From positions 8,618,001-8,682,000 of the forward strand of contig CM059621.1 in NCBI GenBank assembly GCA_030435675.1: a stretch of DNA of 64,000 bases, in the 5' to 3' direction. The position numbers were made by a program, and so were the translations under genes. Source of the DNA: Steinernema hermaphroditum (lineage: Eukaryota; Nematoda; Chromadorea; Rhabditida; Steinernematidae). Below the pieces are notes generated by a model. The model saw only the letters and a list, made by a program, of their open reading frames with translations. It was not told the DNA's origin and searched no databases. Shown piece by piece: positions 33,458-43,936 of this stretch; positions within the stretch are counted from its first letter, which is position 1; each line of letters opens with the position of its first letter.

Positions 33458-33545
33458 GCGTGGAAAAGGTTAACATCATAGTTCTCCCATTTCGCACGCT
33501 CCACAGAGCCTGGAAGTGACTTTTTGCCCGTCCCTAATGGGTCCC
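33458..33545. repeat. Dispersed repeat, copy 2
   Basis: Partner of 30568-30656 in the same orientation, 2.8 kb apart. No terminal inverted repeats seen within the shared part. Confidence 0.8.
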
Positions 33546-34285
33546 CACCCGAGGCACTTCCCAGCAGAGGTTCCCTCCAATTCTAATCTCCTTAATCCAT
33601 CGGGGGACCTTGTTTACCACAGTCAAGGCAGGTGAACCTTTCGTCGGGGATACAGGTCTCCGTTCACTCAAACTACATTTTCCCACACCTGCCCTAGATG
33701 GCACCGGGCACTTCAGGCAGGGTCGTCATTGGCGATCCTTGGCCTCTATGGACAGACTACGGAGTCTTCTCATCGATCACCGGATGCCGCGTCACTTCCC
33801 ATTGTCTTTCGGGTATTTTTGTCGCCGTTTTTCGCCCTTTTCTAAATATTTCGGCGGCTTAAACTTCACAAAAATAATCTGCCTGCGTCAGTCTCCGTTT
33901 CCTCGTCGCTTCCCACGTGCGCCTTCCCTTCCCGAATCCCTCTAGGGCTGCACACCCAACCCGGCCCCCATCCCCTCTGCCCATCTCTGGGAAACCGACT
34001 GCAAATCGTGACGTCTTTCAATTTCAAATTCGGAAATAATAATGTGTTTGTAATTGGTTAGGCAGTGCGTCACGGAAGGGGCGGAGTCGAGGGGCGGGCA
34101 GACGCGGGAAACGCCTCCCGCCTCTGGAGCCTTGCCGCTTGTTTCGCTCCGAAGCATTTAAGGTGCATCTGGTTCCTCAGCGGCCACATTTCGGGATTCA
34201 GGAGACCTCTCACGATGCGGTCGTGACCCTTCGATTGAATTCTCGTCGCGGTACCTGCTCATTTCCTGTCACTTTCAGGCCTAAG

Positions 34286-34884
34286 ATGTTCTCCGTGATC
34301 GCTGTGTTCCTGGCCCTCGCCCTCGTGGCTCCCGACGCGGTTCTGGGTAACGTGGCCGAAGACGATCTCTACCGGCTGACGGGCAATGAGGTGCTGAAAC
34401 TCGGGCAGATGCTGACGGACTCCTTCGACTCGAGCAGGAACACGAACTACGACCGCTCAAGCAATCCACTCAGGACTAACGTGTGGCCCGGCTTCACGGG
34501 CGACGAGATTCTCTTCCCGGTCAAACGTGAGTCCTTCCCTCGCCGAGCCTCCATAACCAAGCGCTTCCAGAGTGCAAAGTGAACGGCAAGGCCTTCCGGG
34601 GCATGTTCCAGTGCCCGAGCAGGCAGGGTGGCGCCCACGAGATCCGCTGTGTCAAGTACGGTGATCTCTGCGACGGCCACCCTGAGTGTCCCAACATGGA
34701 GGACGAACATCCCCTCTTCTGTCTATTCCACAAATTGGTAGGACCACACAGCATGCGGCTCTCCTAATCGCGCCTCTTGCAGCATGAATCCGAGATGTCG
34801 ACGCTCCGACGCCTCGTCGACCGTCGCGAAGCGCCTTCCCATCCAAAACACCAGAAGAGCTCGCGCCACATGATCCTCCCGTAG
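34286..34884 (+). CDS. Secreted protein with one LDL-receptor class A domain
   Basis: 169 residues, exons 34286-34526, 34571-34737 and 34783-34884, introns 44-45 bp. Signal peptide MFSVIAVFLALALVAPDAVLG. A roughly 70-residue mature N-terminal part (LYRLTGNEVLKLGQMLTDSF) precedes one LDLa module: C-x-FQCPSRQGG, HEIRCVKYGDLCDGHPECPNMEDE, LFCLF, six cysteines with the acidic Ca-binding end. The C-terminal tail is basic (STLRRLVDRREAP). This architecture (signal, short helix, single LDLa, basic sites) resembles some ecdysozoan prohormones with an LDLa domain, but that link is inference. An acceptor (CACTTTCAG) 7 bp before the ATG suggests trans-splicing. Confidence 0.85.
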
Positions 34885-35331
34885 CCGCTCGTCCCCCTCT
34901 AATTTATTTTGTTCTTGTTCTTGCCATTCCTTTCGTCGCGGCGATTACTGTAGAATCCGAAGAACTCCACTGTCGCATCCGCGTTACCGTAACCCGACGC
35001 GTCGCAAGCGCTCTTGTTTAGATTGTACAAATAATAAAGATATGTTAGATATGTTGAAGTGCACACAGCTCGACTCCGCTAAACGGATCCGAGCGTAGGG
35101 ATCATCGTGGAGAAGGCGTCATCGTCGCTATGATCTCCGGGATAGAGACTACGGTAGACGAGAGCCGCTGATCACTGCCGTGGAGATGGTCGTCGGAGTG
35201 TCAATGGAAAACAGAAGTGAAGGAGCCTCCTGTGGGAAACCTGGCGATGCTAGCGCATGCACATGCATTGCTTTCAGTCGACCTGCACCCATATGACGCG
35301 ATTATGTGCGAAAGCAACCTGCACCCCTAGA
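34885..35331. other. Intergenic, LDLa gene 3' end and next promoter
   Basis: No gene. AATAAAG near 35032 may be the polyadenylation signal of the LDLa gene; TACCGTAA at 34985-34992. Confidence 0.5.
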
Positions 35332-36327
35332 ATGTGTGGAATCTTGAAGAGACTTTTTCAGAAGAAGAATCAGAAGTCGAAGATGAAGGCAACGGTGACC
35401 CTTTACGTGTTGCGCTACTTGAACCGCGAGAAGATCTGCCTCGAAGCGCATCTGAATCCGACGACCGCCGCGGGAAGACGCATCGGCGGCGACCTGAACC
35501 GGGAGCAGGTCGTCGCGAAGATAGAGCGTTGTGCCCGCAAAGGAACTCTGGAGATGCTCCGAATCGAGATCGTGTCGGCGTCGAATCGCTACGAAGAGTA
35601 CGGACTCCGCTTCGACGACCCCCTTCTGAGACGCGTCTTCGAGGCCTCGAAGAGGGCACAGAAGACGGTGCTTTCCTTCCAGAAGGCGCGGATCTACGAG
35701 CACGACCCCCTGGAGGAGTTTTTTCCCCTCGTCCTCGAGGATCACTCCGTCGACAAACTCTTCGCCATCCTCGACCTCGAGAAGACACGATTCGACGAAG
35801 TTGTCATCGACGGAATCCCTCCGATGACTCCGCAGACGCTGAAGACTGTCTCCGAGAAAAGTCGCCAGATGTTCTTCCGGAACACGGAAGAGGGGAGCAG
35901 GGAGCTCTCCGGAGCCGTAGAAGCCTTCTGGAGGGAACCAACCACCCACTGGGTACAGTACCCTTCGTTGAAGATGACGATTTCTATCTTGACCGAATGG
36001 CATCTCCTCGGCTCCCCCTTCAAAGGGAAACGCTTCACAGTCCCCGATTCTGTCGCCGACGGTCTTCTTGACGAATTCTCGGAAAGCTCCCTTGAAGAGG
36101 TCCAGTCGAAGTGTCTCCGCTCAGAACTGACCGTAATCCCTTCCGGAGGATCACAGGAAGGCACCATCAAGTGGCTCGACTTCCACCGGCACATCACCTC
36201 CGACGGACTCTCCTACTTCCTCAAGAAGCACCCCTCGAATACAGATCGTTTCGTGTGCCTCCTGAAGGTCCCCAAAGTTCGCGAGTTCCCCTCTTTCAGC
36301 GGAGTTCTCCACCTCCTATTCGTATAA
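35332..36327 (+). CDS. Intronless 331-residue protein, possibly F-box-associated/FTH-like
   Basis: Single long exon; the ATG (MCGILKRLFQKKNQKSK) directly follows CCCCTAG, a fitting trans-splice acceptor. The N-terminus is short and basic, the rest soluble, alternating strands and helices with no signal peptide or TM. The stretch HSVDKLFAILDLEKTRFDEV followed by IDGIPPMTPQTL, plus LDFHRHITSDGLSYFLKKHP, is reminiscent of the LRR-like FTH/DUF38 or FBA repeats in the large nematode F-box-protein families, but no F-box is visible. That assignment is weak. Being intronless is unusual here, where almost every other gene has several introns, so retroposition or a young lineage-specific family is possible. 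Confidence 0.7.
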   Translation: MCGILKRLFQKKNQKSKMKATVTLYVLRYLNREKICLEAHLNPTTAAGRRIGGDLNREQVVAKIERCARKGTLEMLRIEIVSASNRYEEYGLRFDDPLLRRVFEASKRAQKTVLSFQKARIYEHDPLEEFFPLVLEDHSVDKLFAILDLEKTRFDEVVIDGIPPMTPQTLKTVSEKSRQMFFRNTEEGSRELSGAVEAFWREPTTHWVQYPSLKMTISILTEWHLLGSPFKGKRFTVPDSVADGLLDEFSESSLEEVQSKCLRSELTVIPSGGSQEGTIKWLDFHRHITSDGLSYFLKKHPSNTDRFVCLLKVPKVREFPSFSGVLHLLFV

Positions 36328-37299
36328 TGAATCCACTCAAAACCTGTGTTTTCTCGAAGGGAATCACCCAAATCCAGGGATTGACGGCGGCGGCGTAAGA
36401 TGTCTGTTGCCGCGATTAGCGAAAGAAGGAGATCAGTTGTAGTCACGCGGTGATGTGACGATTCAAGAGATTTTTCGTAGGACTGCGGTTTCAGAGGATC
36501 ACACTAAATTCACCAGAAGGCGAGAGATAAGACACAATTTTCGAGCAAGCGAGCTACTGAGCCTTTTTGCTTTGGGATTAACTTCCGTCAACATGTGTTC
36601 TTCTTCGCTGCTCACTTGGTGACATTTACCCAATTGAAACGTTTGTTTGCTTCGCTCCGATACAATAGTTCCGCTTTTCGTAGTCTTGGACTACATAAAG
36701 CCGAGAGCTGTTATTAATCTTTGTTTTATCGTTGGTGCTTAACATTTCGATTGTTTTTCACACGAAAAACGAATAGATCATGAATAAAAACAAGTGTGCT
36801 CCTTTCGAGGACAATCCTGGGGGGAATCCAGCAATAGAGCACTTCTCTCTGGACACAGCTCCAACTGTAGTTTACCATTTCTTGTAGAGAGCCAAGTGGT
36901 ATGTAGCCACTGTTGGAGACATGAATACAAACCCAAAAACGGCATTGGGCATTCTCCTGCGCCACTTTAAGTTTCACGGGATTATATAGGTGAGCAGATG
37001 ATGGTGAACCTCTGTTGAGGACATTTAGTAGCTCTGTCCCAGTCAGAAGATGGATTCCACTTCCTTTGTTGTTCACAACCGCCGCGTCTCGACTGGATTC
37101 AGCTCTTCGACGCTTCGACGGGGATCGCTGCCTTCGACTCTAATGGCGCCTATGAAGCCAGATGAGAAGCAGCGCCGATACATGTCTTTCTTGTTGCTTC
37201 TTGTTCTACACCAATAAGTGCGATCGGAGACGTTTCTTGATATAAGCTTCGACTCTTCAAGCACTTAGATTCAGGTCTCCTTCCTCTACAGCTACTCTA
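36328..37299. other. Intergenic before the mariner-like element
   Basis: No gene or repeat recognised. Confidence 0.45.
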
Positions 37300-38558
37300 C
37301 AGGGTGACATGAAAGTTCTGTACCGCAGATTTAAACTATTCATTTTTTTGTCATTTTGTGAATAGTTCGTGCTGTTTCGTTGTGGTGTTCGAATTCGGAA
37401 TCTGTTTCTGCTCGCTATCCCTTTCTTACTTTCTGAGTTACTTTAAAACTCGCTCTTGTAAACGTTTTTCCATTGGAGGCGTTTTTTGACCATACGGGGT
37501 TATCGGTAAGTTCTGCAACGCGAAAAACACAATTTTTCTCAAACAAAACCATTTTAATTCCAAAAACGAACAATACTACGTTATTCAGCACGCTTTATTA
37601 CACATAAAACGTGAATTTCATTCAAAATGGCCTCCTTTAGCGTCGATAAAAGGTCTTTCATTTGTGCCCCCAGCGATCGGTCGGGTCGTCCACTCGCTCT
37701 CTCTCTGAGGCTGTCTGAGCCGAATGAGTTGAGTGAGCGGTCGTTCTCGGCCGTCGTTGTTGGCGCAATGATCGCCCCGGCTCCCAGAAGGCCTGGAACA
37801 CCAGGGAGCCGTAGTTCCACCGTCTCGCCAAAAAGCCTGTCACGACCGCCCGACTCTACCCGCGCCGCCAGAGAAGCCGAAGAAGCGTTGCAACTCCGAA
37901 GTCCGCGCGGCCAGCCGAACCGAAGATGACTCTCCGCTCCGTTGGCTCTGCTCCACCGCTATTCCACTTCCGGAATCAGCTCTTCACGACTTCGATGCCC
38001 GCGCAAACTAATGGGAACGCTGCATTCTATTCGGATTCGTCTGCTCCACCGAAATCAGAAAAAATCAGCGACCACGGTCTGACTCTGTTCTTCTTTGTGC
38101 ATATATGAGACGTCCTGCACGGCGTAAGCCGTTGATTCGGGAAGATAAATCGTGTAAAATCGTGTAAAAGGCCTTGACTCGCTTCTTGAAAGTGATCATT
38201 TTCCCGGTTTCACAGATTCCGGCCTAAATTATCACAAAAGCAAGGAAGTGGCTTTTTCCATCTGCACAGTCTTTGACGAGCCTTTCTTGAGGATCTAGCG
38301 GTGATTCTGCGGGTTATGCACGGAAGCACCGTAAAAAGCCCCTCCATCTATGAAGATGACATTGCTCAAACAGCAACGAACGACCACGGTCAAAAATTTT
38401 CCGAAACATTAGGATCGCTTGGTCGCTTCGAACAGCTTCTGTGACATCCTATGTAGTTTTTGTTGCTTTCTCGTGTGGTAAATGATGTTTGTTTCATTTC
38501 GCTCATGCTTTCTAGATACGCTCGGTTTTTAGCGTTACAGAACTTTTGTGTCACCCTG
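37300..38558. mobile_element. Mariner/Tc1-like element, decayed
   Basis: About 1.26 kb bounded by inverted repeats: left CAGGGTGACATGAAAGTTCT..., right (read inward) CAGGGTGACACAAAAGTTCT..., matching at 21 of 23 positions, each flanked by TA as expected for TA-target insertion. Size fits mariner elements (about 1.3 kb). No intact transposase frame is present: the open frames inside are short (largest about 80-100 residues) and lack a DDD/DDE pattern I can point to. Related fragments lie at about 4.73-4.88 kb and 27.32-27.39 kb. Confidence 0.75.
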
Positions 38559-40201
38559 TATAGCCAGCGTCTCAAATCTGCACATACGCACTGCACTAAG
38601 TGGTGTGTAGCTGATGTGCTCATCCACGAGTAATCCGTCTCCTCGAGAACTGTTTTGTGCTGTCATCGTGCCGCCGTCGGCTTATCTCTTTTCTGGGCAT
38701 CTTCGCCTCTTGTTCTTTACCAAATCCCTCTGAACGTCCTCTTTCAATGGAAGTGCGTCGGTCTCGCAACCTTTCCGTAATTCTCCATTTTTAGCCTTCT
38801 TCTCCAGAGATACGATATTGACATTTGTGATCTACTCGATCGCCCAAATCTTGAGATGAGCCGCTGGGGGCTAGAAAATAGCCTTTAGGCTGTATGCCAA
38901 GGCAGGCTTAGGGATCCGGCGACATCAGTCGACACCAGATGACACGTGAGCGGCCGCGGAGAGGCCCGTGGGTAATGGAGTAGTCCGTGCAGAGGTAAAC
39001 AGCGCCGTTGTGTCCTTTTTGTGCAGAACGTCGGGACGAAAATGACCCTACGCATCGTCGGACAGTGCATCCCTGCACGGAATCTTTCCTCCAGAGGCCG
39101 AAGACGTCCAGGAGAAGGTCTAATGTTTGGTCGGAATCGGCTTAGCGGAAGTAATTCGCTCGCAATTCGGCTTTGTTCTCCGACGATTTAGCGGATTTGA
39201 CGCTAAAATAGACAAAAGGATCTTGACGCAATCGGAAGGAAATCCACTGCGCTTCCCTGGTTTGACGACGCTGGATCCGGTGGATTGGGGTTTGAGGAGG
39301 GAAGTTTCGCATTAATTGAGACTCGCCTAATCTTTGAGGATCTCGATTTACCTGCAAGATTAAAAGCTTGTGAGCCGAGAAAAGCAGAAACGTCTCTTCT
39401 TTGCTAAAAGCAAATGTTGCTGGCCTTTGTCGATAGCATCTCAAAAAGGCCATATCAAATTAACCCTGACATTCGGCAACGCCAACAAAAGCCGCTTGAT
39501 CACCAAATAATGAGCATGAGTGCATTATGCTCATCATAAGCTCCAGGTGAGGTGTATCGAGCCTTGGTATAGAATAGGCAACATTTTGGATTCTCTGAAA
39601 GCTGCCATAAGTACACAGTACCTAACGAATCCAAATGTCATGCAACATTTCTCTCCTTTTCCAGAATGTAACTCTTTTTCTCTCAACTTTTTATGCCTAA
39701 TTGCGCACATTCCAGAAAGTGAAGCGGAGGAGATGCTGATCGACCACTCCAAAGCAACTTTCCTCTGGCTAATCTGTCTCCGGCGCCGATCAAGAAGCAA
39801 TTCCAAGTGTACGATAGATTCCTTCATAGGCACAGATTATACCGACCAAATCTCGTTTACCGGAATAGTGCCCACGGAGGATAGAGGAAATCTCCCTAAA
39901 GCCCCCACCGGTTCCTCTGTTCCTCGAAGGTCTTCGATCGACGTCTCGCTGAGTGACCTCTTGAGCTCAGGACCCTTTGTTCTTCTTGATTCACAATGAC
40001 CACGTGCTGGGACATTTCAGTACCCGCGTTCCATTCCAGGCCAGAGTTAGCTGCATTTTGGAAAGCCAATACAACCAAGCAGATTGCTGTGCATTCGAAG
40101 AGCACATGGGCGACGTGCAGGCAAAGAAAACATCGTTTATTCTGTACTTTGAAGGTGGCCCCGTTGAATAAATGTGTAATCTGCAGCAGCATTCCATCAT
40201 C
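38559..40201. other. Intergenic
   Basis: No gene supported. A 160-residue plus-strand frame at 39520-39999 lacks domain, signal or splice support. Confidence 0.45.
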
Positions 40202-40792
40202 TCATCGCCCTTTCCACTGCGATCCTCTTAACTTCCCATTAGATTCGATTAGGTCCGTCTCGAATCGAACTCCGAGTCCTCGCGTGACTTCGTCCGAAAT
40301 TCGGACCAGAGAGCAGAGAAGAAAGTGACGAGGGATCACGTCACCCCCAGGCGACTTCGGATTAACCTCCACGGCACTCTTGGGGGCGCGCGCCACTTGA
40401 CCGTCACTTCGTGCTTTGTGTCTTCGATGCTGAAGATGCCGACCTTCGGCCGAGCATCGCCCTCGGCACTTACCGTTTTCCGGGCACTTCCGGACACCTT
40501 GGGCACGAGGCTACGATAGTGGAAGGGACGGGTACGGTATCGGATTTGATCGACGTCAATTGTTTTCAACTAGGGGATGAGACGTCTATCTTCGGGGAAA
40601 CATCGCCGTAGACGGAGCTTCTTCTACAGAGCCACTTCTGGTGATTGTTCCGCTTATGTGGACGGGATTGTGACGATTAGAAAGACAAGGGAGAGCGACT
40701 GTGAGGTCAGGGGATCCATTGGGAGGGATACTGTAGACGACGTCGGTGAAAACTGCGCCAATAAGGAGGAAAGAAATTACCCTAAGAACCAA
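40202..40792 (-). CDS. Possible secreted protein (model incomplete)
   Basis: Minus-strand exons 40792-40628 (hydrophobic LRVISFLLIGAVFTDVVYS, then IPPNGSPDLTVALPCL) and 40569-40474 join in frame across a 58-bp intron. Then either a 44-bp intron (strong GTAAGT donor, TCTTCAG acceptor) leads to a last exon 40429-40202, about 162 residues in all, or the frame continues to a stop at 40336 (KVGIFSIEDTKHEVTVKW). There is no ATG at the 5' end: the open frame begins with TTG, so the true start must be upstream or the hydrophobic part is internal. The protein looks beta-rich, but no family is recognised. Confidence 0.35.
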
Positions 40793-41067
40793 CTCAGATG
40801 ATGGGTAAGAGGTCCAAATTCCGAGGCATTCTTGAGACAGGCGTGTCTATCTGTCTCCCGTGGTGCATCAGAAACGTTCATTCATCCGTCTCTCGACACA
40901 CCGCAGGCCGAAACACTTACAGTACTCTTAAGTGGGCGAGGGAAAGGGAGAGTCTCCGTTTGTTTCACGTGTCGGGCGCATCGGAAGACGTAATTGAGTG
41001 CGAACCGGGGCACTTGACCGCCTCCCGTCCCTCCGGGAAACTGGCCGGCACCCTCAGTCCCTCAGAG

Positions 41068-41566
41068 ATGTTCCTCGCCCCTGCGCTCCTCCTTCTGCTC
41101 TTCTCCAAGACCGGCTTCGGATGTATCGCCACGAAGAACACCCCTGGCCCTGTGGCGCCCACAAGTAAGCACTCATCCAACGCCTCTCTCCTCTTTAGTC
41201 CCTTTCAGAATGTAACCAGTGTGGTGACAACATCAGGAAGCACGAGACGCCCGAAGACGGCGTTCCTCGGAAGGCCATCGAAAGGGACGAGAGGCGCCAG
41301 GGGGCCGACGGGTGCAACCGGAGGGTCATCGGCTGCGACGGAGTGCCGAATGCCCAGGATCTTTTCCTGCAGGTAGGGGAGGGTGTAGGGGAGGGTGGAC
41401 TGAGGACTGGTTTCAGTGGAATCTGATGGAAGCAGGGACGACGCGAGTGGAAGGCCAATTCGACCGCGTCGACCAGGAGCTAGAGTGTGACGCCCAAGGG
41501 AGGTGGACGATCTTGAGGGAGAAGGAAAAGATCCCGATCACTGACGTCGAATGCATGTCAGTGTGA
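41068..41566 (+). CDS. C6-domain secreted protein A (one domain)
   Basis: 136 residues, exons 41068-41164, 41209-41372 and 41417-41566. Signal peptide MFLAPALLLLLFSKTGFG, then the cluster signature CIAT. One C6/DUF281-type domain: CNQC, GCNRRVIGC, then after a phase-0 intron WNLMEAG, ELECDAQGRWTIL and the closing DVEC. The function of this nematode-specific extracellular domain is unknown; members are secreted or surface proteins. The intron before WN is in the same place and phase in every member of this cluster. AATAAA at 41593-41598. Confidence 0.85.
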
Positions 41567-41592
41567 CGTCCATGTTCTGATGCTATTGAGTC

Positions 41593-41598
41593 AATAAA
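41593..41598 (+). terminator. Polyadenylation signal, C6 gene A
   Basis: AATAAA 27 bp after the stop codon. Confidence 0.6.
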
Positions 41599-42089
41599 TG
41601 CGCTTTTCGAACATTCTCCCGAGCATAAAAACGGTCAAGCCTGTTCCTCCACCGCCGATCACGAAGTTGAAAGTTTTCTCTCTTGCGATAGATCTCCCGA
41701 AAAGAATGTGAATTCACTAAACTGTGTCATCGCCTGAGGAGTCCAAAAAAACAGAAGGAACCTGTTAGTCGGTGTCGCATGAAAGAACCCCTGAGGATCG
41801 ATAAAATGAGGATCTGGTGGTGGGAGCGCCCCTAACCCTCAGCTAAGTACTTATTTTGGACTTCTTCACTTCGAGTTCTCACAGGAATTGCACTCCGAAA
41901 GTGTACCAGCCAGAAGGAATGAAACATTCGAGCAGAGCACAGAGCACAGTTCTATCAAGTGACTCTCAAACGCTAACTTCCACAGAAAAAGAAGCAACTT
42001 TTCGAGAAATCCACTTGCGCCCTCTTGACCCCCCCCCCCCTCCGAACCTCATTGTCACACCTGGGAGGCACGTGCTCCAGGGATCGGAG

Positions 42090-43776
42090 ATGTTTCCCCT
42101 GCTTCTCTTCTTGCTCGCCACTTCCCTCCAGAAAAGTCTCTGCTGCTTGGCCACTAGGCCTGCAGAACTTCCTGGCATGGTGGAGACCACTTCCAGGACG
42201 ACATCGACTCAGAGGAGTGAGTGTCCGACACCCACTCGGCAGAGATCTTTTTGTAGCCACCCCAGGAGGAGCGAGAAGTATAACTGCACTGCAGAGCTTC
42301 AGATGCCATCGTTTTTAGACTGTGACATGTGTGGGGATACTGTAATGGTGTCCCAAGACGACCAGAACCACAAGGAGTTCGAGATCGACGAAATCGACGT
42401 CGACGCCGAGGGATGTCTCCGTCGCCTTCTGGGGTGCCGGGCTCCCAACGCCCGATCGGTCGCCCTCCAGGTACAGTAATCCAAGGGGTAGATCAACTCT
42501 GTTCAGTTCAATATGAGGGAAGCGGCGTTCCTTTTTGGACCAAGGTCTGACCACGTGGAGGTGGCGCTTCTCTGTAGGAACGGCGACTGGGTGGTCGAGG
42601 AGAACGAGGCGCCGATCCGCCAGGTGGTTTGCTCTGTTGTCACTGAGGAAGAAAACACTACAATAGTGACAACTTCTACCACAACAACGACGACAAGTAC
42701 TGGAAGAGCTGCTTCTTCTAGACTTTCTGTTTAGGCACCACGACCACTACAGCAGCTACTACTCTCACGACGACAAGTAGGCCCACGTGCTTTTCTTTCG
42801 CTGTTCTTTCTGCTATTTCTATGCTCCCCATGCATTTTAAGGCCTTCTTTCTTTAGCCCTCTTTAGCAACAACCGCTATTACGCCTTCAACGACGACCAC
42901 AGGTACGGTAAGAGGCCCTACTGTGCTCGATTCACTTTTTAGGCACCACCACAACTACAACAACAATGGCCACGACTACATGTAAGACCTTCGTGTCCTG
43001 ATTCTCGAGTTAAGATGTTCTAAGCCACCACCACCACAGCTGCGCCAACGACATCCACTTCCACGAGTAAGTGAACTGTTCAGAAGGTTTCTGATTCTCC
43101 TACTGTAGACACAGGGACGACTCCGACGACGACCACCGGTGAGACACTTCCAGGGAAGCCACATATCAATCGTTTAGGCACCACGACGACCTCAACAATG
43201 ACAACTTCTGCAACCAGTACATCCAAGACTTACCTCGAGTACTGACATACGGTGCATTTCAGCCGCAACTCCGACCACAACAAGCACCACATCGACCACG
43301 AGTAGGCCCTGTTGCCAGAAAGTAGCCTCTTCTTCTCTTTAGGCACCACAACGACGACGACGACAGAAGGAAGGCGAAGTGAGGCGAACGGTCGTCGGCC
43401 ACCGCTAAGCACCTTCTTCAGAATGTGAAAGCTGTGGTGATTCCATAAACATCGACCTGTCCAGCCTGAACAAGGCTATCGAGGTGGACGACACAATGCA
43501 GGGAGCAGACGGGTGCCTTCTGAGGACCTTCGGGTGTTTCGGCGTCGAAGACCCGACGGATACGAATCTGGTGGTGAGTCGCCTCTATCAGCCTCCTCAG
43601 GCGCCTTCCAGTGGAACGACGGCGCTGCCGGAACGACGAGCTCGTTGGATGGCACTGCCGAGTACGTCGAGGAGAGACTCAGTTGCAGCGACGAGGCCAA
43701 GTGGATTCTGACGAGTCGCCAATCCGGAATGACCTTCGTCGTCACTAGCGTCTATTGCCTTTCTGTGGGACTCTGA
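42090..43776 (+). CDS. C6-domain secreted protein B (two domains, Thr-rich linker)
   Basis: 362 residues from 13 exons: 42090-42216, 42319-42470, 42507-42696, eight microexons (42735-42776, 42867-42902, 42943-42981, 43025-43066, 43109-43138, 43178-43216, 43263-43301, 43343-43378), 43422-43573 and 43612-43776. The signal peptide ends KSLCCLAT. C6 domain 1 (CDMCGD, EGCLRRLLGC, FNMREAA, LLCRNGDW, VVC) is followed by a mucin-like stretch almost wholly Thr/Ser/Pro/Ala encoded by the microexons, then C6 domain 2 (CESCGD, DGCLLRTFGC, WNDGAAG, LSCSDEAKW, VYC). All microexons are symmetric phase 1, so any number can be skipped or added without frame loss. The linker is expected to be heavily O-glycosylated. 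Every junction closes in frame. Confidence 0.85.
42735..43378 (+). repeat. Array of eight Thr-encoding phase-1 microexons
   Basis: Exon-intron unit repeated about every 75-110 bp. Exons of 42, 36, 39, 42, 30, 39, 39 and 36 nt; five of the eight begin GCACCAC or close variants right after TTTAG. Each starts and ends in phase 1 and encodes mainly ACN (Thr) codons. Confidence 0.85.
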
Positions 43777-43936
43777 GTACATGCCTAATAACCGAACGTT
43801 TAACGTGTCTTTGTGGGTGTTCCTGTTCTACTTGTGCGATCAAACTATACCCATAGTATCAGAAAAAGGGCAATTCGTTCTGACCTACAAAGATCAAAAA
43901 GGGAAATCGGTCTCCGAGTACACATTAGTCTTCGCG

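Larger units (their letters stand above)
28558..34285. other. Gene-poor region with dispersed repeats
   Basis: 5.7 kb with no gene I can support. It contains a dispersed repeat pair (30568-30656 and 33458-33545), copies of the TACCGTAA motif at 29418 and 30670, and many AT-rich open frames. A minus-strand frame near 32413-32208, ending in a TM-like stretch before a good donor (CGCTAC|GTAAGT), lacks any ATG and was not called. Confidence 0.5.

Noticed and set aside
37627..37929. 100-residue plus-strand frame inside the mariner-like element
   Set aside because: Ser/Arg/Pro-rich, no transposase motif; related DNA at 4.8 kb does not keep the frame.
39520..39999. 160-residue plus-strand open frame
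   Set aside because: No signal peptide, domain, splice continuation or plausible promoter; composition shifts midway.
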